Notes under the pieces: model-generated
The model's input: the letters and a program-made list of their open reading frames with translations, nothing else
What the model was told of the DNA's origin: nothing
The model's database searches: none
Shown: positions 49,043-58,590 of the stretch, piece after piece
Numbering within the stretch: position 1 is the stretch's first letter
Layout: each line of letters starts with the position of its first letter
Translations under genes and position numbers: made by a program
Origin: Janibacter sp. A1S7
GTDB lineage: Bacteria > Actinomycetota > Actinomycetes > Actinomycetales > Dermatophilaceae
Length of the DNA: 64,000 bases
Direction of reading: 5' to 3'
Assembly: GCF_037198315.1 (NCBI RefSeq)
Contig: NZ_CP144913.1
Coordinates: 2,046,001 to 2,110,000 of the forward strand

Positions 49043-50005
49043 TCAGGAGCCGTTGCGTTCCCGGGAGATCGTCAGGATCGCCTTCTCGACGGCGTACACG
49101 GGATCGCGTCCCCCGCCCTTGACCTCGACGTCGGCCGCGGCGACGGCCTGGATGCTCCGGCCCAGCGCGTCGCCGCTCCATCCCTGGAGGGCCCGGCGAG
49201 CCTTGTCGATCTGCCAGGGCGCCATACCCAGGTCACGGGCGAGGTCGGCGCTGCGACCGCGGGCCGCTCCCCCGACCTTGGCCAGCTGCCGCAGCTGCAT
49301 CGCGATGACGGCGACGATGGGCACCGGATCGACCCCGACGTCGACGGCGTGGCGCAGCAGCCGCAGGGCCTCCCCGGTGTGGCCGGCCACCGCGGCGTCG
49401 GCGACCTTGAAGCCGGTCGCCTCGACCCGCCCGCCGTGGTACCGCTCGACCACGTCCGCGTCGATGACCCCGGTGGTGTCGTCCACGAGCTGCTGGCAGG
49501 CGGAGGCCAGCTCGCGCACGTCCTTGCCGACGGCCTCGACGAGCGCCTGGACCGCGTCCGGGCTCGCCCTGCGCCGGGCCGTGCGGAACTCGTTGGTGAC
49601 GAACTCCGCCTTGTCGCGGTCGCTCTTGATCGCCGGGGCAGGGATGACGTGTGCCTTGGCCTTCTTCAGCGTGTCGAGGACCCGCTTGCCCTTGGTGCCC
49701 GAGGCGTGGGTGACGACGAGGGTCACCGAGTCCGCCGGGTCGGCGAGGTAGGTCAGCAGGTCGAGCTGGAGCGCGTCGGGCGCTTGGTGCAGGTCGCGCA
49801 CGATGATCACCTTGTCCTCGCCGAAGAGGGAGGGACTGGCCTGGACGGTCAGCTCGCCCTCCTCGTAGCCCTCGGCCGTGAGCGTGACGACGTCGACCTC
49901 GGGAGTGCTCACCCGCACGTCGGCGAGGACCTGCTCGACCGCCCGGTCCGCGAGGACGGTCTCCGGCCCGGAGACGAGCACGAAGGGGGGCGCGCCGGCG
50001 CTCAA
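49043..50005 (-). CDS. holA: DNA polymerase III delta subunit
   Basis: 320 residues; clamp-loader wrench subunit. FVLVSGPETVLADRAVEQVL opens the AAA+-like domain I, SPSLFGEDKVIIVRDL and VTHASGTKGKRVLDTLKKAKA follow. The C-terminal domain ends MAPWQIDKARRALQGWSGDAL. The start is most likely TTG 50005, which overlaps the aldo/keto reductase stop (TTGA). No ATG or GTG in frame gives a better N-terminus. Confidence 0.9.
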   Translation of the reverse strand: MSAGAPPFVLVSGPETVLADRAVEQVLADVRVSTPEVDVVTLTAEGYEEGELTVQASPSLFGEDKVIIVRDLHQAPDALQLDLLTYLADPADSVTLVVTHASGTKGKRVLDTLKKAKAHVIPAPAIKSDRDKAEFVTNEFRTARRRASPDAVQALVEAVGKDVRELASACQQLVDDTTGVIDADVVERYHGGRVEATGFKVADAAVAGHTGEALRLLRHAVDVGVDPVPIVAVIAMQLRQLAKVGGAARGRSADLARDLGMAPWQIDKARRALQGWSGDALGRSIQAVAAADVEVKGGGRDPVYAVEKAILTISRERNGS

Positions 50006-50976
50006 AAGAGCGCCACCTTCGGCTCCGGGGGAAGGATCTGGTCGAGCGCGGCCTCGTCCTCGGCGGTCGGCGCCCAGCTGATCGCCTCGGCGTTCTGCCG
50101 GACCTGCTCGGCTCGGGTGGCTCCGGCGATGACGCTGCTGACGCTCGGGCGGGTGGCCAGCCAAGAGAAAGCGACCTCCAGCTCGCTCAGGTCGCGTTCC
50201 CGGGCGAAGTCGCCGAGAGCGCGCAGCTGGTCGAGATCGGCCCCGGCGACCAGGTGCCGCCCGGACTGGCTCAGCCGGCTGCCCTCGGGTGCCACCCCCG
50301 AGGAGTACTTGCCGGTGAGCAGACCGCTGGCGAGCGGGAAGTACGGCAGCACACCCAGCCCGTAGGCCTCCGCTGCCGGGGTGACCTCGAGCTCGGCGCG
50401 GCGGTCGAGGAGGTTGTAGTGGCTCTGGCTGGAGATGAACCGTGCTCCCCCGCGCGCTCGGGCGACGTACTCGGCCTCGGCGATCTGCCAGCCGGCGCGG
50501 TTGGAGTGGCCGATGTAGCGGACCTTGCCGGAGCGCACGAGGTCGTCGAGCGCGTCGAGCGTCTCCTCGATCGGTGTCAACGGGTCCGGGCTGTGGAACT
50601 GGTAGAGGTCGATGTGGTCGGTACCCAGTCGCCGCAGCGAGGCCTCGACCGCGGTCGTGATGTAGCGCCGCGAGCCTCGGGCGCCGAAGTCGGGGCCGTT
50701 CGTCCCTCGCACGTCCATGCCGAACTTCGTCGCGACGACCACGTCGTCGCGGCGGCTGCCCAGCGACGCGCCGAGCATCGCCTCGGACAGACCGGGCTCG
50801 GCGCCGTAGGTGTCGGCGGTGTCGAAGAGTGTGATGCCGGCGTCGAGCGCGGCGTGCACGACGGCGTCGCTGCCCTCCTGGTCCTGGGTGGCGGCACCAC
50901 GCCGACCGAGGTTGTTGCACCCCAGACCGACAGCGGAGACGGTCAGGCCGGAGCGTCCGAGGCGGCGAAGTTCCAT
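50002..50976 (-). CDS. Aldo/keto reductase
   Basis: 324 residues. NADPH-dependent oxidoreductase of the TIM-barrel AKR superfamily (YghZ/Kv-beta-like group). Catalytic Asp in TLFDTADTYG, Lys in VVATKFG and the later His in HIDLYQFHSPD are visible; Tyr is in the ADTYG motif. Ends YFPLASGLLTGKY and SVIAGATRAEQV. Substrate unknown. ATG 50976 has TAGCCT seven bases upstream. The gene is coupled to holA downstream. Confidence 0.93.
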   Translation of the reverse strand: MELRRLGRSGLTVSAVGLGCNNLGRRGAATQDQEGSDAVVHAALDAGITLFDTADTYGAEPGLSEAMLGASLGSRRDDVVVATKFGMDVRGTNGPDFGARGSRRYITTAVEASLRRLGTDHIDLYQFHSPDPLTPIEETLDALDDLVRSGKVRYIGHSNRAGWQIAEAEYVARARGGARFISSQSHYNLLDRRAELEVTPAAEAYGLGVLPYFPLASGLLTGKYSSGVAPEGSRLSQSGRHLVAGADLDQLRALGDFARERDLSELEVAFSWLATRPSVSSVIAGATRAEQVRQNAEAISWAPTAEDEAALDQILPPEPKVALF

Positions 50977-50983
50977 GGGCGAC

Positions 50984-50989
50984 AGGCTA
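50984..50989 (-). promoter_or_regulatory. -10 box of the aldo/keto reductase gene (leaderless pattern)
   Basis: TAGCCT on the minus strand, seven bases before the ATG. It lies at the end of the preceding helicase gene, only a few bases beyond its stop. Confidence 0.5.
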
Positions 50990-53215
50990 GCCCCGGGACG
51001 GGACCGCGAGTCCGAGCGCCTTCGCCCGGGCCGCGACCGCCGACTCACCACGAGCGAGCGAGACGGCGAGCTCTGCCAGCGGCAGCCCGAGGTCGACGCC
51101 GTCCCGCAGCTCGTCGTCGTCCTGGGTGGACCACCCCTCGCCCTGCGTGACTGCCGTGCGCGCCCCGTCGGCGGGTCCGGGGTCGCCGGCGACCGGCTGG
51201 CCGGTCATTCCCCGCTTCGCCGGGTCGGCGACGGCCTGGACCTCGGGGGCGATCTGGTCGAGGCGTCGCAGCGCGCCGAGGACGAGCTCACGGTCGGTCG
51301 TCGGCCAGAAGGGCGGCAGCGAACGCTGCAGGAAGCCGGCGTAGCGCGCCTTGATCATCCGGTTGTCGAGGAAGGCGACGACGCCGCGATCGTCACCCTT
51401 GCGGATGAGTCGGCCGGCGCCCTGCGCGAGCCGCAGGGCGGCGTGCGTGGCGGAGACCGCCATGAAGCCGTTACCGCCACGACGGGCGATCTCCTGGGTA
51501 CGGGCCGACGAGAGCGGGTCGTCGGGCCGGGGGAAGGGAATGCGGTCGATGAGCACGAGCTGGCAGGCGCTGCCGGGGACGTCGACGCCCTGCCAGAGGG
51601 TGAGCGTCCCGAAGAGGATCGTCTTCGGGTCACGCGCGAAGTCGCGCACGAGGGTGCCGATCGTCTCCTCGCCCTGGCAGCGCACGGTGAACTCCTCGTC
51701 GAGTCGCTCGCGCATGGCCTCGCTCGCCTCCCTGGCGGCGCGCATGGAGGAGAAGAGCCCCAGGGTGCGACCGCCGGCGGCGCGCACGAGCGCCTCGATC
51801 TCGTCGAGGGTCTGTGGGGCGAGGCCATCACGCCCGGGGGCGGGCAGGTGCTCGGCGACGTAGGCGATGCCCTGCTGGGAGTAGTCGAAGGGTGACCCGA
51901 CGTCGAGCCCCGTCCACTCCGGCGATCCGGGACCGCGCAGCCCGAGTGTCCCCGCGACGGCGTCGAAGGTGCCACCGAGCTCGAGGGTGGCCGAGGTGAG
52001 GATGACGGTGCGGTCCCGTACGGACTCGTCCTCATCGGTGGCGCCGCAGCCGAAGATCCGCTCCCGCATCCGCATGGCGACGCTCATCGGCGCCACCCGC
52101 AGCACCGGCCCGCGCCGTGTGTCGCGGCTGACCCAGATGACGTCGAGCTCGTGCTCCTCGAGCATCCGTCCGGCGGTCTCGTGCAGCTCGTCGACCGCGG
52201 CGAGGGCGATCTGGCGGGGACCGTCGACGTTCTCCCCCTTCGGCGGCTTCATCTGGGTGAGCAGGGTGCGGCCGACGTCGCGGCACCGACCGAGGATGCT
52301 CGCCAGGGAGTCGGGGATGCCGGCCGTGAGCCGCCCCTCGGGGGCCTGCTCCAGCACCGCCTCGAGGTCACCGGCCAGGTCGTCGAGCGCGTCGTCCGAC
52401 TCGGCGTACTTGCGCGCCCGCTTGGCGGCGGCGCGGATCCCGCCCGGCGTCAGCTCGTCGGTGACGGTCGAGGTGACCCGGTCGACGAGCTCGTGGGCCT
52501 CGTCGATGACCAGGACGTCGTGCTCGGGCAGCATCGGTCGCCCCTCGAAGGCGTCGATGGCCATGAAGGAGTGGTTGGTGACGATGATGTCGACGTCCTT
52601 GGCGGCCTCGCGGGAGCGCTCGACGAAGCACTCGGCGACCATCGGGCACTTCGAGCCCAGGCACTCCTGGGCGGAGACCGACACCTGGCGCCACGCCTTC
52701 TCCGAGACGCCGGGGACGAGCTCGTCGCGGTCACCCGACTCGGTCTCGGCCGCCCACTCGCGCACCCGGACGACCTCCTTGCCCAGGCGGCCGGCAGCAG
52801 CATCCACCTCGCCGATGTCGAACATGCCCTCGTCCTCGTCGGGGAACCCGCCCTCGACCTTGTGCTTGCACACGTAGTTGCGTCGACCCTTGACGATCGC
52901 GTAGGTGGGGCGGCGCTTCACCTGACCGGCGAGTGAGTCGGCCAGCCGGGGCATGTCCCGGTCGACGATCTGTGCCTGCAGCGCCAGGGTCGCGGTGGCG
53001 ACGACCGCCGGGCGTCCGGTGCGCTGCGCGTGCTCGACGGCAGGAACGAGGTAGGCGAGGGACTTACCGGTCCCGGTGCCCGCCTGCACGAGCAGATGCT
53101 CCTCGGTGTCGATGGCACGGGCCACGGCGGTGGCCATCTCGACCTGCCCGGGCCGGGTCGTGCCACCCACTCCCCCGACGGCCGCGGCGAGCAGGGACTC
53201 AACTGACGAGGACAC
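50987..53215 (-). CDS. dinG: DinG/XPD-type ATP-dependent DNA helicase
   Basis: 742 residues, superfamily 2 helicase. Walker A QAGTGTGKSLAYL (about 44), motif II VIDEAHEL (about 236), and motif VI GAGRLIRKGDDRG. Four cysteines sit between motifs I and II (YVCKHK, then CLGSKCPMVAECF), where DinG/XPD proteins hold an Fe-S cluster. It probably resolves R-loops, G-quadruplexes or stalled forks. The C-terminal ~80 residues after motif VI are an actinobacterial extension. GTG start with TAGGGT six bases upstream; no LexA box is visible. Confidence 0.93.
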   Translation of the reverse strand: MSSSVESLLAAAVGGVGGTTRPGQVEMATAVARAIDTEEHLLVQAGTGTGKSLAYLVPAVEHAQRTGRPAVVATATLALQAQIVDRDMPRLADSLAGQVKRRPTYAIVKGRRNYVCKHKVEGGFPDEDEGMFDIGEVDAAAGRLGKEVVRVREWAAETESGDRDELVPGVSEKAWRQVSVSAQECLGSKCPMVAECFVERSREAAKDVDIIVTNHSFMAIDAFEGRPMLPEHDVLVIDEAHELVDRVTSTVTDELTPGGIRAAAKRARKYAESDDALDDLAGDLEAVLEQAPEGRLTAGIPDSLASILGRCRDVGRTLLTQMKPPKGENVDGPRQIALAAVDELHETAGRMLEEHELDVIWVSRDTRRGPVLRVAPMSVAMRMRERIFGCGATDEDESVRDRTVILTSATLELGGTFDAVAGTLGLRGPGSPEWTGLDVGSPFDYSQQGIAYVAEHLPAPGRDGLAPQTLDEIEALVRAAGGRTLGLFSSMRAAREASEAMRERLDEEFTVRCQGEETIGTLVRDFARDPKTILFGTLTLWQGVDVPGSACQLVLIDRIPFPRPDDPLSSARTQEIARRGGNGFMAVSATHAALRLAQGAGRLIRKGDDRGVVAFLDNRMIKARYAGFLQRSLPPFWPTTDRELVLGALRRLDQIAPEVQAVADPAKRGMTGQPVAGDPGPADGARTAVTQGEGWSTQDDDELRDGVDLGLPLAELAVSLARGESAVAARAKALGLAVPSRG

Positions 53216-53221
53216 CGCCCC

Positions 53222-53227
53222 ACCCTA
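53222..53227 (-). promoter_or_regulatory. -10 box of the dinG-type gene (leaderless pattern)
   Basis: TAGGGT on the minus strand, six bases before GTG 53215. Confidence 0.5.
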
Positions 53228-53282
53228 GGACGCCTCAGCGACATCCCGCAGCGTCATCCACAGGACGCCGATCGCGATGCGC

Positions 53283-53582
53283 TCACGCCTGGGCGATCAC
53301 GGCCCGCAGCTGCGCCAGGGTGGGCACGCCGGAGGGTCCCTCCGGGGTGCGGTACACCCGACACGACAGGCCCACCGCCGTGTCGGGTGCGGCGAAGGGG
53401 TCCTCACCGTCCACGAGGATGCTGGGCGACCCGTGGAAACCCAGTCGCTGCGCCTCCTCGACCGACTCCACGAGTTGTCGGGTCACCGTCACGTCGCTCC
53501 GTTCAGCGGCGATCGCGGCGAGCCGTGCGTCGGCGACCTCCCAGTTCGGGCACCCCTGGAAGTACTGCAGTGTGACGTCCAT
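53283..53582 (-). CDS. Small thioredoxin-fold protein
   Basis: 99 residues from the ATG that gives MDVTLQYFQGCPNW. This start is typical of a small thioredoxin-like group, with a single Cys in GCPNW in place of CxxC and another in VGLSCRVYR near residue 77. SPSILVDGEDPF carries the cis-Pro loop. It may bind metals or mercury-like electrophiles, but the function is open. Upstream in-frame starts exist up to 53669 and look less family-like. Confidence 0.75.
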   Translation of the reverse strand: MDVTLQYFQGCPNWEVADARLAAIAAERSDVTVTRQLVESVEEAQRLGFHGSPSILVDGEDPFAAPDTAVGLSCRVYRTPEGPSGVPTLAQLRAVIAQA

Positions 53583-53705
53583 GACGACGACCGTAGACCG
53601 TGGCACGTCCACCATCCCGGCGCGCGGGAAACGCGTGAGGACCCGGTTGACCGAGGCGCGCCCCTGCACCTCGGCTGCCCAGCGGGCTCGTCAGTCGGGC
53701 GCGAA

Positions 53706-54410
53706 TCAGGCAGGGGGCCGAGCGAGCTGATCGGCCAGCTCGGTCAATGAGCCGACCCGCAGACCGGGAGCCCTGAAGTAGTCCGGGTAGGGACCGTCGG
53801 TCCGGTTGATCCACGCGGTGGTCAGGCCTGCCCGCGCGGCACCGTCGATGTCCCACGGATGGACGGCGACGAGCATCGCGTCCGCGGGGTCGACGTGGCT
53901 GCGGCCCAGCGCGTGGGCGTAGGCGTCCGCTGCCGGCTTCCACAGGCGGGCGTCCTCCACCGAGAGGACCACCTCGAAGTGGTCACGTACGCCGGCGCGC
54001 TCGAGTAGCGCCTCGGCGACCGACGGCGAGCCGTTGCTCAGGGTCACCATCCGGATGCCGCATGCCGCCAGTCCACGGATCCCCTCCCGGACATCGGCAT
54101 GCATCGGCAGGTCGGCGAACCCGGCCATGATGTGCTCGGCCGCCTCCTGCACGCCACGGTCCAGCGGCTGTGCGTCGAGGACGACGCGCAGCGTCTGGAA
54201 CGCAACGGTCGCAAAGGACTCGTTCACACCGACCGAGGTCAGGGCGAAACCGTCCCGAAGCACTCCCGCGAACCACGTCCGGGCCAGGTGTGCGGGCGCC
54301 CCGACATCCTCGAAGCGTTGACCCATCGCAGCCATGTCGGACAGCGTTTCGTTGACGTCGAAGATCACCAGGGCTGGTCGCCCGGGCCCGTCGTGGCGCT
54401 GGTTCGTCAT
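53706..54410 (-). CDS. HAD-superfamily, haloacid dehalogenase type II-like
   Basis: 234 residues. Motif I LVIFDVNETLSDM (nucleophile Asp), motif II VTLSNGSPS, motif III Lys in DARLWKPAADAYAHAL and motif IV VAVHPWDIDGAARAG match L-2-haloacid dehalogenases. Related HAD phosphatases are an alternative. It is a stand-alone gene; ATG 54410 has TAGGGT five bases upstream. Confidence 0.87.
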   Translation of the reverse strand: MTNQRHDGPGRPALVIFDVNETLSDMAAMGQRFEDVGAPAHLARTWFAGVLRDGFALTSVGVNESFATVAFQTLRVVLDAQPLDRGVQEAAEHIMAGFADLPMHADVREGIRGLAACGIRMVTLSNGSPSVAEALLERAGVRDHFEVVLSVEDARLWKPAADAYAHALGRSHVDPADAMLVAVHPWDIDGAARAGLTTAWINRTDGPYPDYFRAPGLRVGSLTELADQLARPPA

Positions 54411-54415
54411 CCCCC

Positions 54416-54421
54416 ACCCTA
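54416..54421 (-). promoter_or_regulatory. -10 box of the HAD gene (leaderless pattern)
   Basis: TAGGGT on the minus strand, five bases before the ATG. Confidence 0.45.
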
Positions 54422-54549
54422 ATCACGGCCCCGGTCCCGGGGCCCCGACGAGCCTCCGGGGGACGTCGGATGCCCGTCCCCATCCACCGAAAGGTTGACC
54501 GGCGGACCAACCTCCAGCGCGATGTGCCGGCACCCCCTCAACGGCTGGA

Positions 54550-56646
54550 ATGGGTGGCATGCCAACCACCCTGCATCCGCATCGTCCCGAGGCGCCGCCA
54601 CAGCAGCGCACCGCCGGGCGCGCCCGCTGGCTCACCAGCCGCCGCGGGGCCCCCGCCGTCATCCTCCTGGCTCTCGTCCTGGCGGGCCTGGCCAACGCCT
54701 TCTTCGGCTCGGCCGAGCCACCGGCCCGCGGTGCGGGGTACCCGGCCAGCGCCGAGTCGGCCGTCGTCGCCCAGCAGCTCGAGACCTTCCCCGGCAGTGA
54801 CCGCGCCCCCGCCATCCTCGTCGCGACGAAGGACGGCGAGCAGCTCTCCGCCTCGGACACCTCCGCCCTGGAAGACCTGGCGAGACAGGTGGCCCCGGGC
54901 TCGCAGCGGCCGTCACCGGTCACTCTCTCCGACGACGGCGAGGCCGCGGTCACGACCGTCTCCGTCGCGACCACGGGTGACGGCGACGAGACCGTCGAGC
55001 GCATCGACGCGCTGCGGGCCGACATCGCCGAGCACACCCCCGACGGGATGACGGTGCAGGTGACCGGCGGACCCGCCTTCGCAGCCGACATCACCTCCTC
55101 CTTCGACGGGGCGAACTTCACCCTGCTGGCGGTCACGATCGCCGTGGTCGCGGTGCTGCTCCTGCTCACCTACCGCTCCCCCGTGCTCTGGCTCGTCCCG
55201 CTGGCCGTCGTCGGCCTCGCGGACCGGGTCGCCGGATGGCTCACCGCAGCCGTCGGTGAGGCCAGTGGTCTCCCCTTCGACGCGGGTATCGTCTCGGTGC
55301 TCGTCTTCGGCGCCGGCACCAACTACGCCCTCCTGCTGATCTCCCGCTACCGCGAGGAGCTGCACCAGCACGAGAACCACCGCACGGCGATGGCCGTGGC
55401 CTGGCGGGCTACCGTCCCGGCGATCCTCGCGAGCAATGCCACGGTCGTGCTGGCGCTGGGCACGCTGCTGCTGGCGACCGTCCCGGGGACCCGCGGCCTG
55501 GGGCTGGCATCCGCCACCGGGCTGGTCGTCGCGCTGCTGGCCGTCGTGCTCGTCCTCCCGGCCGCGCTGGCCCTCCTCGGGCGACGGGTCTTCTGGCCCT
55601 TCATCCCCCGGCCGGGGCGGGCGCTGAGCCACGAGGGCATCTGGGCGACGGTCGCCCGCCGGGTGGTCGCCCGCCCGGGTGCGCACCTCGTCGGCGGACT
55701 CGCCCTGCTCGCGGTGCTCGCCTCCGGACTCGCCGGGGCGAGCGTGGGCCTGAGCCAGGCCGACTCCTTCCGTACCGCATCGCAGTCCGCTGACGGCCTC
55801 GTCACCGTCGGTGAGCACTTCCCCGCCGGGATGACCGCCCCCTTCGCCGTCACCACCGACGCGGCGCACGCCCCGGAGACGATCTCCGCGCTGGAGTCCG
55901 TCGACGGGGTCACCTCCGTGCGACCCGCCGGGGAGAACGGCGCCGGCCTGGCACGGATCAGTGTCACCGGCGAGCCGTCACCGGGGACCCCGGCCAGCCT
56001 CGACCTGGCCGAGGACCTGCGCTCCGCGGCGCACGGCGTGGACGGGGCCGACGCACTGGTGGGGGCCGGCTCGGCCGAGCTGCTGGACGCACGGGCAGCC
56101 GCCGACACGGATCTGGAGATCATCGTCCCGCTCGTGCTGCTCGTCAGCCTCGTCGTGCTCGGTCTGCTGCTGCGCGCCGTCATGGGACCGCTCGTGCTGC
56201 TCGCACTCAACGTCTCCAGCGCCCTGGCTGCCCTGGGACTGGGTGCCTGGCTGGACGAGCACCTGCTGGGGCACCCGGCGCTGGACGTGCAGGTGCCGCT
56301 GATCGCCTTCCTCTTCCTCGTGGCCCTGGGGATCGACTACACGATCTTCCTCATGCACCGGGCCCGGGCGGAGGCCGCCGAGCACGGTACCCGTGAGGGC
56401 GTCTCGCGTGCGGTGGCCCACACCGGTGGGGTTATCACGAGCGCCGGTGTCGTCCTCGCCGCGGTCTTCGCAGCGCTGGGTGTCCTGCCGCTGGTGGTCC
56501 TGGGTCAGCTGGGTCTGATCGTCGGGATCGGTGTCCTGCTCGACACCCTGGTCGTACGCACGATCGTCGTGCCGGCGGCCGCGGCCCTCCTCGGGGACCG
56601 CTTCTGGTGGCCTTCACGCCCCAGCCGGGTAGCGTCCCGTACGTGA
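54550..56646 (+). CDS. MMPL/RND-type membrane transporter
   Basis: 698 residues. Two copies of a six-helix RND bundle, each with a large extracellular domain after the first helix (about 55-175 and 420-520). Proton-relay-like motifs VFGAGTNYALLLISRYREE (about 255) and FLVALGIDYTIFLMHRARAE (about 590) are those of MMPL proteins. The first half has GTNY where GIDY is usual, so only one half may carry the charged relay residue. It probably exports lipids or drugs. A second ATG at 54559 is equally possible. The stop overlaps the sensor kinase start. Confidence 0.9.
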   Translation: MGGMPTTLHPHRPEAPPQQRTAGRARWLTSRRGAPAVILLALVLAGLANAFFGSAEPPARGAGYPASAESAVVAQQLETFPGSDRAPAILVATKDGEQLSASDTSALEDLARQVAPGSQRPSPVTLSDDGEAAVTTVSVATTGDGDETVERIDALRADIAEHTPDGMTVQVTGGPAFAADITSSFDGANFTLLAVTIAVVAVLLLLTYRSPVLWLVPLAVVGLADRVAGWLTAAVGEASGLPFDAGIVSVLVFGAGTNYALLLISRYREELHQHENHRTAMAVAWRATVPAILASNATVVLALGTLLLATVPGTRGLGLASATGLVVALLAVVLVLPAALALLGRRVFWPFIPRPGRALSHEGIWATVARRVVARPGAHLVGGLALLAVLASGLAGASVGLSQADSFRTASQSADGLVTVGEHFPAGMTAPFAVTTDAAHAPETISALESVDGVTSVRPAGENGAGLARISVTGEPSPGTPASLDLAEDLRSAAHGVDGADALVGAGSAELLDARAAADTDLEIIVPLVLLVSLVVLGLLLRAVMGPLVLLALNVSSALAALGLGAWLDEHLLGHPALDVQVPLIAFLFLVALGIDYTIFLMHRARAEAAEHGTREGVSRAVAHTGGVITSAGVVLAAVFAALGVLPLVVLGQLGLIVGIGVLLDTLVVRTIVVPAAAALLGDRFWWPSRPSRVASRT

Positions 56647-57935
56647 GTGCTCCAGACGTCTCGGGACCGGGGGCCACCCCGCACGCCCGGCTCGCCGGCC
56701 CGGTCGGCGTCCCCGGCGAGGAGTCCGTCGCCGGCGGCACGGCCAGGTGGCTGCGGTGGGGTCAGCACGCGCTGCTCGCCGCGCTCGCCGCGATCTGCCT
56801 GACCCGTGCCGTCGCCGCAGGCGCCCACCCCGCCGCCGAGGTGGGCGCCCTGCTCGTCTTCGTGGCCTGGTACCTCGTCGGGATCCCGCTGGCCCGCCGT
56901 GGGGTGGGCGGGGCTGCTTGGTTCCTCGTCCTCTCCCTGCTGTGGGGCGTCCTCGTGCTCGTCTCCCCGGAGAACGTCTGGCTCGCCTTCCCGCTCTGGC
57001 TGCTCGCCGGCCACCTGCTGCCACTCGTCGGTGGGGTGCTGGTCTCCGTGCTCATCCTCGTGGTCGTCGTCGCCGAGCCGGTCCGGCAGGTGGGTGGGAC
57101 CAGCTTCGCCGCGGTCATCGGACCGCTGATCGGGATGGTGGTCGCGCTCGGCATCTCCCGGGCCCAGATGGCCCTCGTGCGTGACGGCATCGAACGCCAG
57201 CGGCTGATCACCTCGCTCTACAGCGCCCAGGAGGAGACGGCCGCCCTGACCGACGAGCTGGCCCGCCTGCAGCGGGCCGCTGGCGCCACGAGCGAGCGCA
57301 CCCGCCTGTCCCGCGACATCCACGACGGCATCGCCCAGGGCTTCTCCTCGATCCTGCTGCTCGCCCGCGCGGCGCGCGCGGAGGAGGACACGACCCGGGT
57401 GCGCGAGCTGCTCGCCCACCTCGAGACCAGCGCCGCCGAGGGGCTGGAGGAGTCCCGCCGCGTCGTCGGCGCCCTCGCTCCCGCCGATCTGGACGAAGGG
57501 GGTCTGGTCGCCGCCCTGCACCGCGTCACCGAGCGCTTCGAGGCGGAGAGCGGCGTGACCGCCCGGATCGTCACCACCGGCTCCGTCCCTCCGGTCCCGA
57601 CCACGACGGAGGTGGCCCTCCTGCGGTACGTGCAGGGCGCGCTGGCCAATGTACGTACCCACGCCCGGGCCGAGTCGGTCGTCGTCAGCCTCGACGGGTC
57701 CACCGAGAGCATCCGGGTGGACGTCGTCGACGACGGGCAGGGCTTCGACACCACCGACTGGACCACCCGGACGCCACGCTCCCCGGGCGACGGTGGCTAC
57801 GGACTGCGGGCCACGCGCACCCGCCTGCGCGAGCTCGGCGGTGGATTGGCGCTCGAGTCCGCACCGGGTGAGGGGACCGTTGTCTCGGCGTGGCTGCCCG
57901 TGCACGATCACGGCGCGGACGGAGACTCCCGGTGA
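56643..57935 (+). CDS. Sensor histidine kinase (NarL-partner type)
   Basis: 430 residues. About five membrane helices occupy residues 35-180, followed by a coiled linker. The HisKA_3 domain has the phosphoacceptor SRDIHDGIAQGFSSILLL (His about 234). The ATPase domain is compact: VDVVDDGQGFD (N/G1 box) and GYGLRATRTRLRELGG (G2 box). GTG start overlaps the transporter stop (GTGA), and the stop overlaps the response regulator start. It probably senses an envelope signal tied to the MMPL transporter. Confidence 0.9.
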   Translation: MSAPDVSGPGATPHARLAGPVGVPGEESVAGGTARWLRWGQHALLAALAAICLTRAVAAGAHPAAEVGALLVFVAWYLVGIPLARRGVGGAAWFLVLSLLWGVLVLVSPENVWLAFPLWLLAGHLLPLVGGVLVSVLILVVVVAEPVRQVGGTSFAAVIGPLIGMVVALGISRAQMALVRDGIERQRLITSLYSAQEETAALTDELARLQRAAGATSERTRLSRDIHDGIAQGFSSILLLARAARAEEDTTRVRELLAHLETSAAEGLEESRRVVGALAPADLDEGGLVAALHRVTERFEAESGVTARIVTTGSVPPVPTTTEVALLRYVQGALANVRTHARAESVVVSLDGSTESIRVDVVDDGQGFDTTDWTTRTPRSPGDGGYGLRATRTRLRELGGGLALESAPGEGTVVSAWLPVHDHGADGDSR

Positions 57936-58555
57936 GCGCCCGCGTCGTCGTCGTCGAGGACCACCCGGTCACCCGGATGGGGATCGTCGCCCTGCTCACG
58001 CAGGACGAGCGCATCACGGTCGTCGGCGAGGCCGGGACCGGCGAGGAGGCGATGACGGTCGTCGGACGGGAGAGCCCGGATGTCGTCGTCACGGACCTGC
58101 GTCTGGGCGAGGGGATGGACGGGGTCGGGGTGACCACCTCCCTTCGCGCCCGGGCGCCTGCTCCGGCGGTGCTCGTGCTCACGACCTACGACACCGACCG
58201 GGACATCGTCCGGGCGGTGGAGGCCGGCGCCGCAGGCTACCTGCTGAAGGACACCGATCCGGCCGAGATCACCTCCGCGGTGCTGCGTGCCGCCGCCGGC
58301 GAGACCGTCCTCTCCCCGGCGCTCGCGCAGCGGGTCGTCGCTCGGATCTCCCGCCCACGGGCCGTCCTCTCCCCGCGGGAGGTCGAGACCCTGGCCGCGG
58401 TGGCACGCGGTCTGTCCAACAAGGAGATCGCCCGCGAGCTGTTCATCTCCGAGGCGACGGTCAAGACGCACCTCGTGCACGTCTTCACCAAGTTCGACGT
58501 CGACTCACGCACCGCAGCGGTCGCCCGGGCCCGCGAGGAGGGACTGCTCAACTGA
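57932..58555 (+). CDS. NarL/LuxR-type response regulator
   Basis: 207 residues. Receiver domain with VVVEDHPVTRMGI and the phosphorylated Asp in VVTDLRLGEG (about 52), and Lys in GYLLKDTDPAEI. The C-terminal LuxR helix-turn-helix is clear: LSPREVETLAAVARGLSNKEIARELFISEATVKTHL (adjacent motifs). It is the cognate regulator of the kinase, linked by a GTGA overlap. No binding site was identified. Confidence 0.93.
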   Translation: MSARVVVVEDHPVTRMGIVALLTQDERITVVGEAGTGEEAMTVVGRESPDVVVTDLRLGEGMDGVGVTTSLRARAPAPAVLVLTTYDTDRDIVRAVEAGAAGYLLKDTDPAEITSAVLRAAAGETVLSPALAQRVVARISRPRAVLSPREVETLAAVARGLSNKEIARELFISEATVKTHLVHVFTKFDVDSRTAAVARAREEGLLN

Positions 58556-58590
58556 CGTCGGGGATGCGCTCGGGCCCGGCGACGGCCATC

